Shown: positions 18,301 through 26,927, counted from the first letter of the stretch. The stretch is 46,408 bases of DNA from Chthoniobacter flavus (GCA_945878135.1 CAMDUL010000024.1:1-46408); one strand, 5' to 3'. Numbers and translations are program-made. The notes: a model not told the origin generated them from the letters alone.

Positions 18301-19928
18301 GCGCCGTGCGCGGGGCCATAGTCACTGTCAACGGCAGCTACCTCGGCAGCACCTCGCTCGTCCAAGTGGGCGCACAGAGCGCGTTGTCGTACAATATTGT
18401 CAACGACAACACCCTCACCTTCACCGTCCCCCCCGAGGCTGTGGACGGCCGCATCCGCGTGACCACAACCGGCGGTTCAGCCCAGAGCGCAAACGTTCTC
18501 GTCGTACCCGAGAACAACGAGGCGCCGGTAATCTCTCTCGGGCTGCCCGGGTCCGTCTCCCTGCCGGAAGGCGCGGGACTCATCCTGGGAGCGACCGTGA
18601 CCGACGACGGTTTGCCCGATCCTCCGGCAAATTTGACGACGACTTGGTCCGTCGTCACAGCTCCTCCCGGGGCCGCAGTCGCATTCGATGATGCCACCCG
18701 AACCGACACCGGCGTAACCTTCAGCACGGCCGGCAACTATCTCCTGCGCCTTACCGTTTATGACAACGAGTTGACGGCCACTGCCGATGTCGCCGTGGCG
18801 GTGGGAATTCCCTCGGCCGGATCCGGTCAGGATATCGGCAGTGTGGGCGTGGCGGGGCGCAGCGACGAATCCGGCGGAACGTGGACCGTGCAGGCCTCGG
18901 GCGCGGACATCTGGGGGAGCGCGGACGGATTCCACTTCCGCTATGCGCAATTGACGGGAGACGGCTTCGTCCAGGTGCGCCTGCTCGGACAGGGCAACAC
19001 CGATCCCTGGGCCAAGGCCGGACTGATGATCCGCGACAACCTGACGGCGGGATCCGCCCATGCCCTGCTGGCGGGCACCACCGCCAGTGGTCTGGCGCTG
19101 CAACACCGCCCGGTCGCCAATCAGGCGAGTTTGCACGAGCCGCTCGGCGCCTACAATTATCCGGTTTGGTTGCGGTTGGTGCGCAGCGGCACAACCATCA
19201 GCGCCCATCTCTCGCCTGATGGGATCAACTGGACCGCATCCGGCACTGCGGTTTCCCCGGCCATGAGCGATCCCGTTTATATCGGGCTGGCCGTGACCAG
19301 CCACAACAATGGAGTGCTGGGCACAGCGACGTTCGACAACTTGCAAGGCAGCGGCTTCGGGGCACCCGCGCTCGACATCGCCGCCGGGGACAACATGAGC
19401 GCGGCAGCCGGCGCAGCCATCACTTTGACGGGTCGCGCGCCCGGTTCCGCCTCCACCGAGTGGCGGCAAATGTCCGGCCCGGGAGTCCTCGACTTTGCCG
19501 ATGCAGGCAACCTCTCGACCACCGTCACCGCTTCCTCCCCCGGGACCTACCGGGTCCGCCTGGTGGCCGACGACGGCATGGTCGGCACTTTTCAGGAGCT
19601 GCTTCTGACCTTCGAGGAACCGGCGCCGCCGGCCACGCCGCCGGACCTGCGCTTGCACGCCATCGGTCTCGCGGTTTATGACATTAATGCGGACGCCACA
19701 AGCGCAACGCACTGGTTTGCCGGCCGCGCGCACGAGACCGTCGCCTTCGAATACACCGGGGACATCGATGCACCCTTCCGAGACCACACGGACGGCGGCT
19801 ATGCCCCCGCCATCCAAGCCGACGGCGGGGGCATTTACCAACTTACCATCACGGAGCGGGGCGACCAGGCGGCCCGGTGGAACACAAAGATGTTCTTCCG
19901 CGCGAGGTGGCCGGACGGCAACCCTTGA
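15396..19928 (+). CDS. Large multidomain GH87-type alpha-glucanase (alpha-1,3-glucanase/mycodextranase-like)
   Basis: 1510 residues from TTG 15396, chosen because a normal signal peptide ('SLCLAFGCALLLLGGSAQA') starts there. Order: LIDFGN domain (about 30-255); ricin-like lectin domain (about 260-390); CBM35-like domain (about 400-565); right-handed beta-helix (about 570-950); IPT/TIG domain (about 965-1045); PKD-like domain; a concanavalin-type domain with 'PWAKAGLMIRDNL'; a second PKD-like domain; and a C-terminal tail. In the helix, Asp736 ('ADGVN') and Asp759-Asp760 ('CGDDGLATY') have the D-x22-DD spacing of the three catalytic aspartates reported for GH87. GH87 enzymes cut alpha-1,3-glucan or nigeran outside the cell. 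The fusion with LIDFGN and lectin modules suggests strong substrate anchoring. Confidence 0.78.
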   Translation: MIPKPCGRGRPSLCLAFGCALLLLGGSAQARTYLIDFNSSKGYRGLDPASPDSNGNHWNAVPHPVTGSPQLNGLVDTAGTPSSIDLGFNTPFGSDSYNGPAGDTTAGPPDFLLDPAKVAAADLDTAALGDLGNATAAFDYIATVSHTPPGQATPVQDARFAIQGLDPQLTYTFKLFGSRKYTTEAVTVYEAFSDAEFEYLSASASLPVRAPAIEGNHNRGTVAVLRDIRPSAGGAIYVRVRGSSGGQGFLNALQIIEGTRPVDARGLLYVRVENPASGRVINGDPASGVLTGSSWPLTELHAHWYLMTRADNTLVWIVNRVTGEALRAAADSGAVSTAPWNPDDPRQAWRMTTAGGVSRLRIEGSGATLTAGTEGGTPTVRSDDPADTLQDWILPELPRGGLFPWTTYDEDNIGTLAAPAEVIRSAYHEGPVALAAEAQKRGFILLNGFGTHVQWNATAPADAMTLRYSVADGASGTITLRVSRSGSVIAEQKIPVTSAQAWVYFDSQGNELQSPGAGRTPAKRFNEARIKLEAPLAAGDTIEFRRESGDIMTWIDVVETETAELVPLPDAASYLIATDFGTAGNGTTNDTTALKNAVAAAAAQGKKLYLPPGTYRLEEEIILPPGFVLQGAGMWQTELVFSRNASSAYAGQALGGIKGSGSNTVVRDLYMKSAQSARSLGYHALKGFWGTGSLIENVWTEHFETGAWIADYSNDPDIYTDGLVMRSCRLRNAFADGVNYASGTRNSVVENTHVRGCGDDGLATYAAGRTQNKPTTRNIQFRYNTIESVYRAGGIGIFGGEGHKIHHNIIRDQLAGPGLRLNTVFVYLNGVLEGYPFGSQLIHFHDNTLERTGNLTVFNEQAGAIELQTWYTNVENIRFTDIDIVTSRYEGIRFSRIGQVSSAGFDNILFTRISFSDTPFGTLVTAQASGESSFDNLTSAAGINNQSANFTVNSPPPPPPVIASFTPSGAVRGAIVTVNGSYLGSTSLVQVGAQSALSYNIVNDNTLTFTVPPEAVDGRIRVTTTGGSAQSANVLVVPENNEAPVISLGLPGSVSLPEGAGLILGATVTDDGLPDPPANLTTTWSVVTAPPGAAVAFDDATRTDTGVTFSTAGNYLLRLTVYDNELTATADVAVAVGIPSAGSGQDIGSVGVAGRSDESGGTWTVQASGADIWGSADGFHFRYAQLTGDGFVQVRLLGQGNTDPWAKAGLMIRDNLTAGSAHALLAGTTASGLALQHRPVANQASLHEPLGAYNYPVWLRLVRSGTTISAHLSPDGINWTASGTAVSPAMSDPVYIGLAVTSHNNGVLGTATFDNLQGSGFGAPALDIAAGDNMSAAAGAAITLTGRAPGSASTEWRQMSGPGVLDFADAGNLSTTVTASSPGTYRVRLVADDGMVGTFQELLLTFEEPAPPATPPDLRLHAIGLAVYDINADATSATHWFAGRAHETVAFEYTGDIDAPFRDHTDGGYAPAIQADGGGIYQLTITERGDQAARWNTKMFFRARWPDGNP

Positions 19929-19995
19929 GCATGCGCCTTTCTTGGGTTCGTGCGGCAGGCCCGCCGGTCTCTCCGGTCGGCGGACGGCGCTCGGG

Positions 19996-20007
19996 CTTTA
20001 GGTAAAG
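19996..20007. promoter_or_regulatory. Putative LacI operator (CTTTAGGTAAAG)
   Basis: A perfect copy of the core palindrome, 48 bp before the esterase start, and so before the whole esterase-GH65-phosphoglucomutase-HTH operon. Confidence 0.72.
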
Positions 20008-20055
20008 TCGCCGGCCCTTTGTCGGACCGCGCAGCCTGTGGCTTGCTGCCGCCCG

Positions 20056-20904
20056 ATGCCTGTTCACCGCCAGCTTGCCATCTTTGTCCTCGCCGCCGTC
20101 TGCACCGCACGGGCTGATGACGCGGCCGCCAGTCCCCACCGCACTGAGGCGGATATTTCCTACCATTCCCTGGCCAAGGCCGACGAAGCAACCAAGGGGC
20201 GCTGCGCGCTCGACGTCCACTATCCTGAAGGCGGCAAGGATTTGCCGGTCATCATCTGGTTCCATGGGGGCGGCCTGACCGAGGGTGAGCGATTTCTTCC
20301 CGAGGAGCTGAAGAACCAAGGAGTCGTCGTGGTCGCGCCGGGTTACCGCCTCAGCCCCGGCGTGAAGTCGCCTACTTACGTTGAGGATGCCGCCGCGGCG
20401 GTTGCCTGGGTTTTCGCCAACATCGCGAAATACGGCGGTTCCCCGGACAAAATCTATCTCAGCGGCGCCTCGGCCGGCGGCTACCTCGCCGCCATGGTCG
20501 GACTGGACAAGAAATACCTCGCGGCGCACGGGATTGATGCGGACAAGCTGGCGGGACTGGTTCCCCTCACCGGACAGATGGTGACCCATTTCACCGTCCG
20601 CCAGGAACGCGGCGGCTCGAACCTGCAGCCGGTTGTCGATGAGATGGCCCCACTTTATCACGTGCGGAAGGACGCTCCTCCGGTTCTTGTCATAACCGGC
20701 GACCGCGAACTCGAGTTGTGGGGTCGCTACGAGGAGAACGCCTATTTCGTGCGCATGATGAAGGTCGCCGGGCACCCGGACATCACCCTTTACGAATTGC
20801 AGGGACACGATCACGGCGAGACCACGCCGACCGGCAACCGCCTTCTCCTGCGCCACGTCAAAACCAAAAGCGGCCTAATCCCGCCGGAGGAGCCAGCATC
20901 ATGA
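20056..20904 (+). CDS. Secreted alpha/beta-hydrolase (esterase)
   Basis: 282 residues from ATG 20056 with a Sec signal ('QLAIFVLAAVCTARA'). The oxyanion motif 'WFHGGG' is followed by the nucleophile elbow 'SGASAGGY' (Ser139), an acid in 'VITGDREL', and a His in 'GHDHGE', so the full triad of a carboxylesterase of the acetyl-esterase type is present. As the first gene of the operon, overlapping the phosphorylase gene by 4 bp (ATGA), it probably removes acyl decorations from the glucan or its fragments in the periplasm. That substrate is inference from context. Confidence 0.86.
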   Translation: MPVHRQLAIFVLAAVCTARADDAAASPHRTEADISYHSLAKADEATKGRCALDVHYPEGGKDLPVIIWFHGGGLTEGERFLPEELKNQGVVVVAPGYRLSPGVKSPTYVEDAAAAVAWVFANIAKYGGSPDKIYLSGASAGGYLAAMVGLDKKYLAAHGIDADKLAGLVPLTGQMVTHFTVRQERGGSNLQPVVDEMAPLYHVRKDAPPVLVITGDRELELWGRYEENAYFVRMMKVAGHPDITLYELQGHDHGETTPTGNRLLLRHVKTKSGLIPPEEPAS

Positions 20905-23231
20905 AGAAGCCATCATCAGAACAACCATGGTATGCCGCGGGTGACCCGTGGGTCCTGACCCAAACCGCATGGACGCCGGACGACAACATCTACCGCGAAA
21001 CCATCTTCACCCAGTCGAACGGCTACATGGGGATCCGCGGCTACGAGGAGGAAGTGAACACCGGACTCGAAAGCCATCGCGAGGGATACCTCGGAGGCGT
21101 CTTCGCCCACGTCGATGCAGCCGCGGCCAAGCAGGTGAAAATCGTCCCCGAATGGCCCCTTCTGACCATGATTTCACTGCCGGAGATTTTCGGCTGCACG
21201 ATCGAACTCGACGGCGAAGCGTTCTCCATGTCCTCGGGCAAGATTCACAGCTTCACGCGCATGCTCGACATGCGCAACGGGCTGTTCACCCGCTCGGTTG
21301 AATGGGAAAGCCCGCGAGGACGCCGCACGCAGTTGCTCTTCCGCCGCTTCCTTTCCGCCGCGGTTCCGCACCTTGCCATGCATCAGATCACTCTGGAGGC
21401 GCACGACTGGAGCGGCCCGGCCACGCTGCGCTACGACCTCGATGGAGCCACACCGGCCTACTTCCGTTGCGGCGAACGGACGCTTCCCCACCTGCCCCAG
21501 GCGGTGCTGGAAAATCCGCGGATGACGGCCGGCAAATCCGGCGCCGGCGTGCTCACCGTCGGCACCCGCGGCACCAATCACACTGTCTCGATCGCGGGCG
21601 ACACCGCCGGCGGACTTTGCACGCTGGCCAAGCCGACACCCGCCATGCTGCGCCAGACCGTGGCGCTGGAACTCGTGGCGAAGGCCCCCGCTGCAGTGAC
21701 GCGCGCAGTCGCGGTGGTCAGCTCGCGTGACAATATCGATGCTGCCAAAGTTCCGAAGGTCGCCGCGGACATCGCAGCCGAGGCGGTCCAGTCGGGCTTC
21801 GATGCCGTTCTGGCCGAATCGACCTCCGTTTGGGAACACCTGTGGTCCGTTTCCGATGTGAAAATCGACGGCCCGGCGCGCGATCAGGCCTACATCCGCT
21901 ACGCCACCTTCAGCATGTTGCAGATGGCTCCGTTCCACACGGACAACATGAGCATTCCCGCGCGGGCCTACGCTTACAACCGCTACCACGGCCTCTACTA
22001 CTGGGATAGCGAGACATTCCTTCTTCCCCAATACCTTCACACGCATCCCGAAGTCGCGGAGCACCTCCTGGCCTTTCGTTACCGCACGCTCGACGGCGCG
22101 CGCCACAACGCCAAACACCTCGGCGGATCAGGTGCCGCATTCCCGTGGATGACCGATTCCGACGAAGGCTTCGAACAGGGGCCTTGGGGTATCGGGGAAT
22201 ACCTCTGGCACCAAAACGCGGACATCGCCTACGCGATCGACCAATTCGTGCGCACGACCGGCAACACGCAATTCATGCTCGAACAGGGGCTCGAAATGAT
22301 CGCGGAGAGCGCACGGTTCTGGATGTCGCGCTTCGACGAGGACAGCAAAGGCGTTTTCCATCTGCATGACACCGTCGGGCCCGATGAACTGGACAAGCAT
22401 GGCAAAGACAACGGCTACGCCAGCCTCCTGGCACGACGCCATCTCCGCCTCGCCGGACGCTGGGTGAAGAAGATCGCCGCGCTTTATCCGACCGAAGGCG
22501 CCCGGCTCGTCCAGAAACTCGAGATCACGGCCAGCGAAGTTGCCGCGTGGTTGAACGCAGCGGACAAACTCGCCGTGCCCAACGTGCCCGGCCGCGACTT
22601 TCCCCTGCAGGACGAGTTCCTGCTCGCCAAGAAGCCGTTGAGTTTCGAGGGCCTGACGGCCGACGAGGCCTACGCCATGCGCCATACCCACCGGGTGGTC
22701 AAACAGGCCGACATCATCCTCGCGATGTATCTCCTGCAGGACGAGTTCTCCGAAGAACAGTCGGCCGGGGCCTATGACTTTTACGAGCCGATGTGCCTGC
22801 ACTTCTCGTCCCTCAGCTACAACACGCACTCCATCCTCGCCAACAAGATCGGACGTCCGGAGCAGGCCTACGATTATTTCCTCAAAGCCGCCGGACTCGA
22901 CCTCGACAACCTGCGCGGGGCGACGAAAGACGGACTCCACGCGGCCGCTCTGGGCGGCACGTGGCAGACCATCGTCTACGGATTCCTCGGCATGCGTCTG
23001 CTGGATGACGCCATTTCGTTCCAGCCCCGCCTGCCGCAGACATGGAAGTCAATCCGCCTGCGCATCGTCTTCCGTGGCTACATGCTGAACGTCGATTTCA
23101 ACCGCGACTCGCAGCGCATCACGGTGGAAGGCGGCGAAGGCACGGGACCTGCCCACGTCATTCTCAACGGCGAATCCCATCTTCTCGTTGACTGTCTCAG
23201 AATTCAGTCCGTGCCGGCAACGGTTGCCTGA
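20901..23231 (+). CDS. GH65 disaccharide phosphorylase (nigerose/kojibiose/maltose-type)
   Basis: 776 residues, the normal GH65 phosphorylase length, with no signal peptide, hence cytosolic. Motifs include 'YRETIFTQSNGYMGIRG' near the N-terminus, 'GLYYWDSETFLLPQYL' and 'FPWMTDSDEGFEQGPW' in the (alpha/alpha)6 barrel, and 'VGPDELDKHGKDNGYAS' carrying the family's general acid (Glu496 by position). GH65 phosphorylases release beta-glucose 1-phosphate from alpha-linked glucose disaccharides. Linkage specificity cannot be read by eye, but two GH87 enzymes in the same regulon make nigerose (alpha-1,3) the likeliest substrate. It overlaps the esterase gene by 4 bp and is followed 20 bp later by beta-phosphoglucomutase, the classic partner. 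Confidence 0.9.
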   Translation: MKKPSSEQPWYAAGDPWVLTQTAWTPDDNIYRETIFTQSNGYMGIRGYEEEVNTGLESHREGYLGGVFAHVDAAAAKQVKIVPEWPLLTMISLPEIFGCTIELDGEAFSMSSGKIHSFTRMLDMRNGLFTRSVEWESPRGRRTQLLFRRFLSAAVPHLAMHQITLEAHDWSGPATLRYDLDGATPAYFRCGERTLPHLPQAVLENPRMTAGKSGAGVLTVGTRGTNHTVSIAGDTAGGLCTLAKPTPAMLRQTVALELVAKAPAAVTRAVAVVSSRDNIDAAKVPKVAADIAAEAVQSGFDAVLAESTSVWEHLWSVSDVKIDGPARDQAYIRYATFSMLQMAPFHTDNMSIPARAYAYNRYHGLYYWDSETFLLPQYLHTHPEVAEHLLAFRYRTLDGARHNAKHLGGSGAAFPWMTDSDEGFEQGPWGIGEYLWHQNADIAYAIDQFVRTTGNTQFMLEQGLEMIAESARFWMSRFDEDSKGVFHLHDTVGPDELDKHGKDNGYASLLARRHLRLAGRWVKKIAALYPTEGARLVQKLEITASEVAAWLNAADKLAVPNVPGRDFPLQDEFLLAKKPLSFEGLTADEAYAMRHTHRVVKQADIILAMYLLQDEFSEEQSAGAYDFYEPMCLHFSSLSYNTHSILANKIGRPEQAYDYFLKAAGLDLDNLRGATKDGLHAAALGGTWQTIVYGFLGMRLLDDAISFQPRLPQTWKSIRLRIVFRGYMLNVDFNRDSQRITVEGGEGTGPAHVILNGESHLLVDCLRIQSVPATVA

Positions 23232-23251
23232 AGCGGATCAAACCTGATTTT

Positions 23252-23911
23252 ATGGCAAACATAGCAGCAGTTATCTTCGATCTCGACGGCGTCATTGTTT
23301 CGACTGACGAGTTCCACTACCTCGCGTGGAAAGAATTGGCCGACGCCGAAGACATCCCCTTCGATCGCGCAGACAACGAGCGCCTGCGCGGCGTCAGTCG
23401 CATGGAATCGCTCGATATTCTTCTCGAGAAGGCGGGCAAGCCTTACAGCGATGCGCTCAAACTCGAAATGGCCGAGCGCAAGAATGCCATTTACCGCGGC
23501 CTGCTGGAGAGGCTCTCACCGGCCGACATCCTGCCCGGAGTTGCCACCGTGCTCGACGGCCTCCGGCAACGCGGCGTCAAGATCGCCATCGGTTCTTCGA
23601 GCAAGAACGCCGGCCCCATCCTTGAGGCCATCGGCTTGGCCGGGGCTTTCGATGCCATCGCCGACGGCACGCACATCACGCGGTCCAAACCGGATCCCGA
23701 GGTGTTTACCCTCGCCGCTCACCGCGTCGGCGTCCTCCCCGAGCACTGCCTCGTGGTGGAGGACGCCCACGCCGGAGTGGAAGCAGGACTGGCCGCCGGC
23801 ATGCGCGTGCTGGCCGTCGGTTCCGCGGCCGACCATCCGTCGGCCACCCTGCGCGCCGAGGACCTCTCCGCCATCAGTCTCGACGCAATGCTCGGCACCG
23901 CCTCCGCCTGA
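23252..23911 (+). CDS. pgmB: Beta-phosphoglucomutase
   Basis: 219 residues of the HAD superfamily. 'FDLDGVI' gives the nucleophile Asp10 and acid Asp12. The cap has 'LRGVSRMESL', a beta-phosphoglucomutase signature, then 'GSSSKNA' (motif II), 'SKPDPEVF' (motif III Lys) and 'VEDAHAGVEAG' (motif IV). It converts beta-glucose 1-phosphate from the GH65 phosphorylase to glucose 6-phosphate for glycolysis. The order phosphorylase then mutase, 20 bp apart, is the usual arrangement for inverting alpha-glucoside phosphorylases and supports the GH65 assignment. Confidence 0.93.
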   Translation: MANIAAVIFDLDGVIVSTDEFHYLAWKELADAEDIPFDRADNERLRGVSRMESLDILLEKAGKPYSDALKLEMAERKNAIYRGLLERLSPADILPGVATVLDGLRQRGVKIAIGSSSKNAGPILEAIGLAGAFDAIADGTHITRSKPDPEVFTLAAHRVGVLPEHCLVVEDAHAGVEAGLAAGMRVLAVGSAADHPSATLRAEDLSAISLDAMLGTASA

Positions 23912-24331
23912 ATGTCCACCACTATGCACGCGCGCGCGCCCGGGACGAACCCCACGTTCGACACCATCGATAATCTGCCACGCCGCGTCCGCGATATCGC
24001 GACGCTCCGAGGGCTCGGCTATTCCTTCCGAGAGATCGCCCGCGAGCTCGAAGTGAGCCCCCAAGCCATCTCTCTCACGATCTCCCGCCACCGCCGTCTG
24101 CTGAAAAGCCTGCGCGGCGCGGCGGAACTTCACGGCCTCTCGTCCCGCGCCATCAACGCCCTAAGCCGGTTCGGGATCCGCACCCGTGCCGAAGCTGCCA
24201 ACCGGGACGCGCTGACCTTGTTGCGGGGCGAGCGCAACTGCGGCGCGAAAACTTTGCGCGAAATCGGGCGCTGGATCGTCACCGGTGAACCAGCTGCACC
24301 GGCGACCGAGCAGCATCCCGGCGAGGTCTGA
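23912..24331 (+). CDS. Small regulator: helix-turn-helix plus RNA-polymerase alpha-CTD-like domain
   Basis: 139 residues whose ATG follows the mutase stop with no gap, so it is translated with the operon. Residues about 28-62 form a sigma-region-4/LuxR-like helix-turn-helix ('LRGLGYSFREIARELEVSPQ'). Residues about 74-122 ('LSSRAINALSRFGIRTRAEA', then 'GAKTLREIGRWI') match the helix-hairpin-helix alpha-CTD pattern 'LS.RA...L...GI.T..EL......G.K...EI'. I know of no named regulator with this two-part form; activation by imitating alpha-CTD contacts is speculation. A decayed relative of the C-terminal half lies at 43494-43709. The stretch 24332-24474 after it holds no gene or clear terminator. 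Confidence 0.68.
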   Translation: MSTTMHARAPGTNPTFDTIDNLPRRVRDIATLRGLGYSFREIARELEVSPQAISLTISRHRRLLKSLRGAAELHGLSSRAINALSRFGIRTRAEAANRDALTLLRGERNCGAKTLREIGRWIVTGEPAAPATEQHPGEV

Positions 24332-24474
24332 ACTGCCGGAGCTTCCCTCCCCGCTTCCGTGGAGAAACCGGGGTTGGTGGGCCCGCGGTCGGCGGCCTCC
24401 GACTCCGTGGCGACTCCGTTTCCGGACCTTGCGTCCTGCGAGCGGTAAAAAATCCGCATTTTCCCTTGCTCGAC

Positions 24475-24497
24475 GTGTATTTATGTATAGTTTGTAT
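24475..24497 (+). promoter_or_regulatory. Triple GTGTAT/ATGTAT/TTGTAT element
   Basis: Three repeats at 24475-24480, 24483-24488 and 24492-24497, the last two 9 bp apart as at 13572 and 15378, about 55 bp before the ATG of the PEP-CTERM gene at 24553. TATAGT at 24486-24491 is a possible -10 box. Confidence 0.52.
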
Positions 24498-24552
24498 GAG
24501 CTTGTTCTCCACGCACACAAGCTAGACGTCCCCCGTCCACCCCCCCCAGAAA

Positions 24553-26841
24553 ATGCGCCTCGCGGAAGTCTCCACAGGAATCCGACGCACGGCCCTCATG
24601 GCCGTCGCGACCGCCGCTGTCTTGGCGGCGTCCTCACGCGGGCAAACCATTCTTCTGGACTTCGGCAACAGCAACAGCTTCCGCGGAGCCAGCCAGGTCG
24701 GGGCCGATGCCAATGGCAACTACTGGAACAGTGTATACTCCGGGGCGTATTACTCCGGCGTTTCTGATGTCACCGGAACCAACACGGCCATCGGGTTTGG
24801 TTTCAGCACGGCCGGTGGGACCGACAGTTTCAACGGACCTGCGGGGGCCACAGACGACCCTGTAACCCAGCAAAACTTGGACAACGTCCAGATCGACTCT
24901 ACAGCGCTGGGCTTGCTCGGCGGCTCGGATGCCGCAGCCATCGACTACTACACCGATTCGAAGTTTGTTTTGCAGGGACTCAATTCTTCACTGTCGTACG
25001 ACCTCACCTTCTTCGGTTCACACAAGTTCAACGCCAACAACGTCACCCGCTACAGCACCTACACGGACAACACGTTTTCCAACGTAGTCAGCTCAACGAT
25101 TCTCAACGTCGGTGTCGGCTCGGCGCAAAACCAGAGCAATGTCGCTACGCTGACGAGCTTGGCTCCGCAGACGGGCAACACGCTCTATGTCGGCTTTGCC
25201 GGCGACGGCGGCACAGGTAGTGGCTACCTCAACACCATGTCGCTCTACGGGTATCTCGGATTTCGCGGCGGCGGCACAAACACGCTCAACTCCGGATCCA
25301 CGTACGTGGCCATCGGCAATTACACCAACGGCGACTCGCGGTCCGTGGACACCGTCATCGGCGAAGGGACAACCGTGCAGGTCAACAACGCCAGCGGCAT
25401 CTACTTCAACTCCACGCTGGTCATGACCAATGGCGGCGGCACGATCGAGCGGGGTACCAACTTCACCATTTATGCCCTGACCGGCGCAGGTGATCTGGAT
25501 CTCACCGGGACCAACAGCCTGACCATTTCGAAGGGCGGGAACTACTCCGGCACTCTGAGCATGACCGGCGGGACATTGACGCTCAACGCCAACGGAGGAC
25601 TCGGCACCGGCGACCTTGAACTCAACGGCGGCAGCCTCGTGGTCAACGCCGCACAAGGTCTCGGCACCGGCACGATCACCGTGGCCAGCGGCACCACGAC
25701 GCTGAACAACTCCAGTGCTCTCACCGCTCTGACCGGCAACAACAACTTTGTCCTCGGCGGCAACTCGGCCACCTTCCAAGTCTGGGGCAACGGCCAAGTG
25801 CTCAACCTCGGCAGCGGAAACGTCAGCGTCACCGGCTTCAACAGCCTCAACGCGTTCAGCGGCGGCATGCAATTTAACGGGGCCATCTCCGGCTCGGGCA
25901 CGCTCAACTGGTATGGCAGCGGTTCCCTCGTTCTGGGCGGCTCCAACACTTTCTCCGGCACGATCAACGCCGGTGCCAACGGCGGGTCCCTCCTCCTTTC
26001 CAATGTCAACGCCATGCAGGCTGCAACGCTCAACAAAGGAACGAACCACAACATCGTCTTCGCCTTGGCCGGCAGCAACACCTACAACCTCGGCGGACTC
26101 ACCGGCGCGGGTAACATTGTTCTTTCCAATGGAAACAGCCTCAACGTCAACAGCAGCTCCAGCAGCACTTATTCCGGTTCGCTCTCCGATTCCGGCAGCC
26201 TGACCAAGTCCGGCAACGGAACACTCACGCTGTCCGGCGACAACAATTTCACCGGCTCCGTCACGCTCTCGGGCGGCACACTGGCGGCGGCCGGCGCGGG
26301 GTCCAGCCAGGCGCTGAAGTCGATCACCAGCCTGACGGTCGCCGGCGGGGCCACCCTGCTTTTGGCCGCCGGCGACCAGCTGAGCGATGCCGCTTTGGTC
26401 ACGCTCTCGGGCGGCACCATCCGGCGTGCCGCGGGCGTCAACGAGATTTTCGGCGCACTGGAACTTACCGCCGCCTCTTTCCTCGATTTCGGCACCGGCC
26501 CGACCGGCACGCTTCGCTTCGGAGTCTACTCACCGGACAAGCTCCTCAACGTGCAGAACTTCGCCGAGGGCAACGCTCTGAGGTTCGGCAGTGATGTCGG
26601 TTCCTTTCTGCCGGCCGGCGGCGCGTTGACCAATAGTTTCTTTTCTTTCAACAACGCTTTCTCTTATGACAGCAACTCGTTCACCATCACGGCCATTCCC
26701 GAGCCTTCGACAATCTTGGTCGCTCTGGCCTTGCTGGTGCTCATGATTTGGCCCGTGCGTCGCCGGCTGATTCCCGAGAGCCTCGGCATTTCCGGCCAGC
26801 GGCGCCCCGTGCGCGACGGGTTCGTCCAGTCGCCACGCTGA
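24553..26841 (+). CDS. PEP-CTERM surface protein with LIDFGN domain and autotransporter-type repeats
   Basis: 762 residues. The signal peptide ('LMAVATAAVLAASSRGQ') is followed by one LIDFGN domain (about 33-235). Gly/Ser/Asn/Thr-rich beta-helical repeats run from about 245 to 640, of the passenger-repeat type ('LTLSGDNNFTGSVTLSGGTL'). The C-terminus has 'IPEPST' at about residue 715, a hydrophobic helix, and 'VRRR', the PEP-CTERM sorting signal read by exosortase. A further 24 residues follow the basic cluster, which is unusual. No exosortase gene lies in the window. The protein is probably a large surface-exposed glycan-binding structure. It is preceded by the GTGTAT element and is probably monocistronic. 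Confidence 0.82.
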   Translation: MRLAEVSTGIRRTALMAVATAAVLAASSRGQTILLDFGNSNSFRGASQVGADANGNYWNSVYSGAYYSGVSDVTGTNTAIGFGFSTAGGTDSFNGPAGATDDPVTQQNLDNVQIDSTALGLLGGSDAAAIDYYTDSKFVLQGLNSSLSYDLTFFGSHKFNANNVTRYSTYTDNTFSNVVSSTILNVGVGSAQNQSNVATLTSLAPQTGNTLYVGFAGDGGTGSGYLNTMSLYGYLGFRGGGTNTLNSGSTYVAIGNYTNGDSRSVDTVIGEGTTVQVNNASGIYFNSTLVMTNGGGTIERGTNFTIYALTGAGDLDLTGTNSLTISKGGNYSGTLSMTGGTLTLNANGGLGTGDLELNGGSLVVNAAQGLGTGTITVASGTTTLNNSSALTALTGNNNFVLGGNSATFQVWGNGQVLNLGSGNVSVTGFNSLNAFSGGMQFNGAISGSGTLNWYGSGSLVLGGSNTFSGTINAGANGGSLLLSNVNAMQAATLNKGTNHNIVFALAGSNTYNLGGLTGAGNIVLSNGNSLNVNSSSSSTYSGSLSDSGSLTKSGNGTLTLSGDNNFTGSVTLSGGTLAAAGAGSSQALKSITSLTVAGGATLLLAAGDQLSDAALVTLSGGTIRRAAGVNEIFGALELTAASFLDFGTGPTGTLRFGVYSPDKLLNVQNFAEGNALRFGSDVGSFLPAGGALTNSFFSFNNAFSYDSNSFTITAIPEPSTILVALALLVLMIWPVRRRLIPESLGISGQRRPVRDGFVQSPR

Positions 26842-26927
26842 GCGGGCTTTTTGCTCCTCCCGCCCGACTGACCCGAGTCACGAAGCGCCCGCCAGCCGAC
26901 TTTCGGTTTGGGCCGGGAGGCAGCTGG

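Noticed and set aside
16935..18365. Long minus-strand open frame inside the large GH87 gene
   Set aside because: Antisense shadow of a beta-helix coding region; no start context, motif or signal peptide.
25545..26280. Repetitive DNA resembling a CRISPR or minisatellite
   Set aside because: The repeats are irregular and in frame, encoding Gly/Asn/Ser-rich autotransporter-type repeats of the PEP-CTERM protein.
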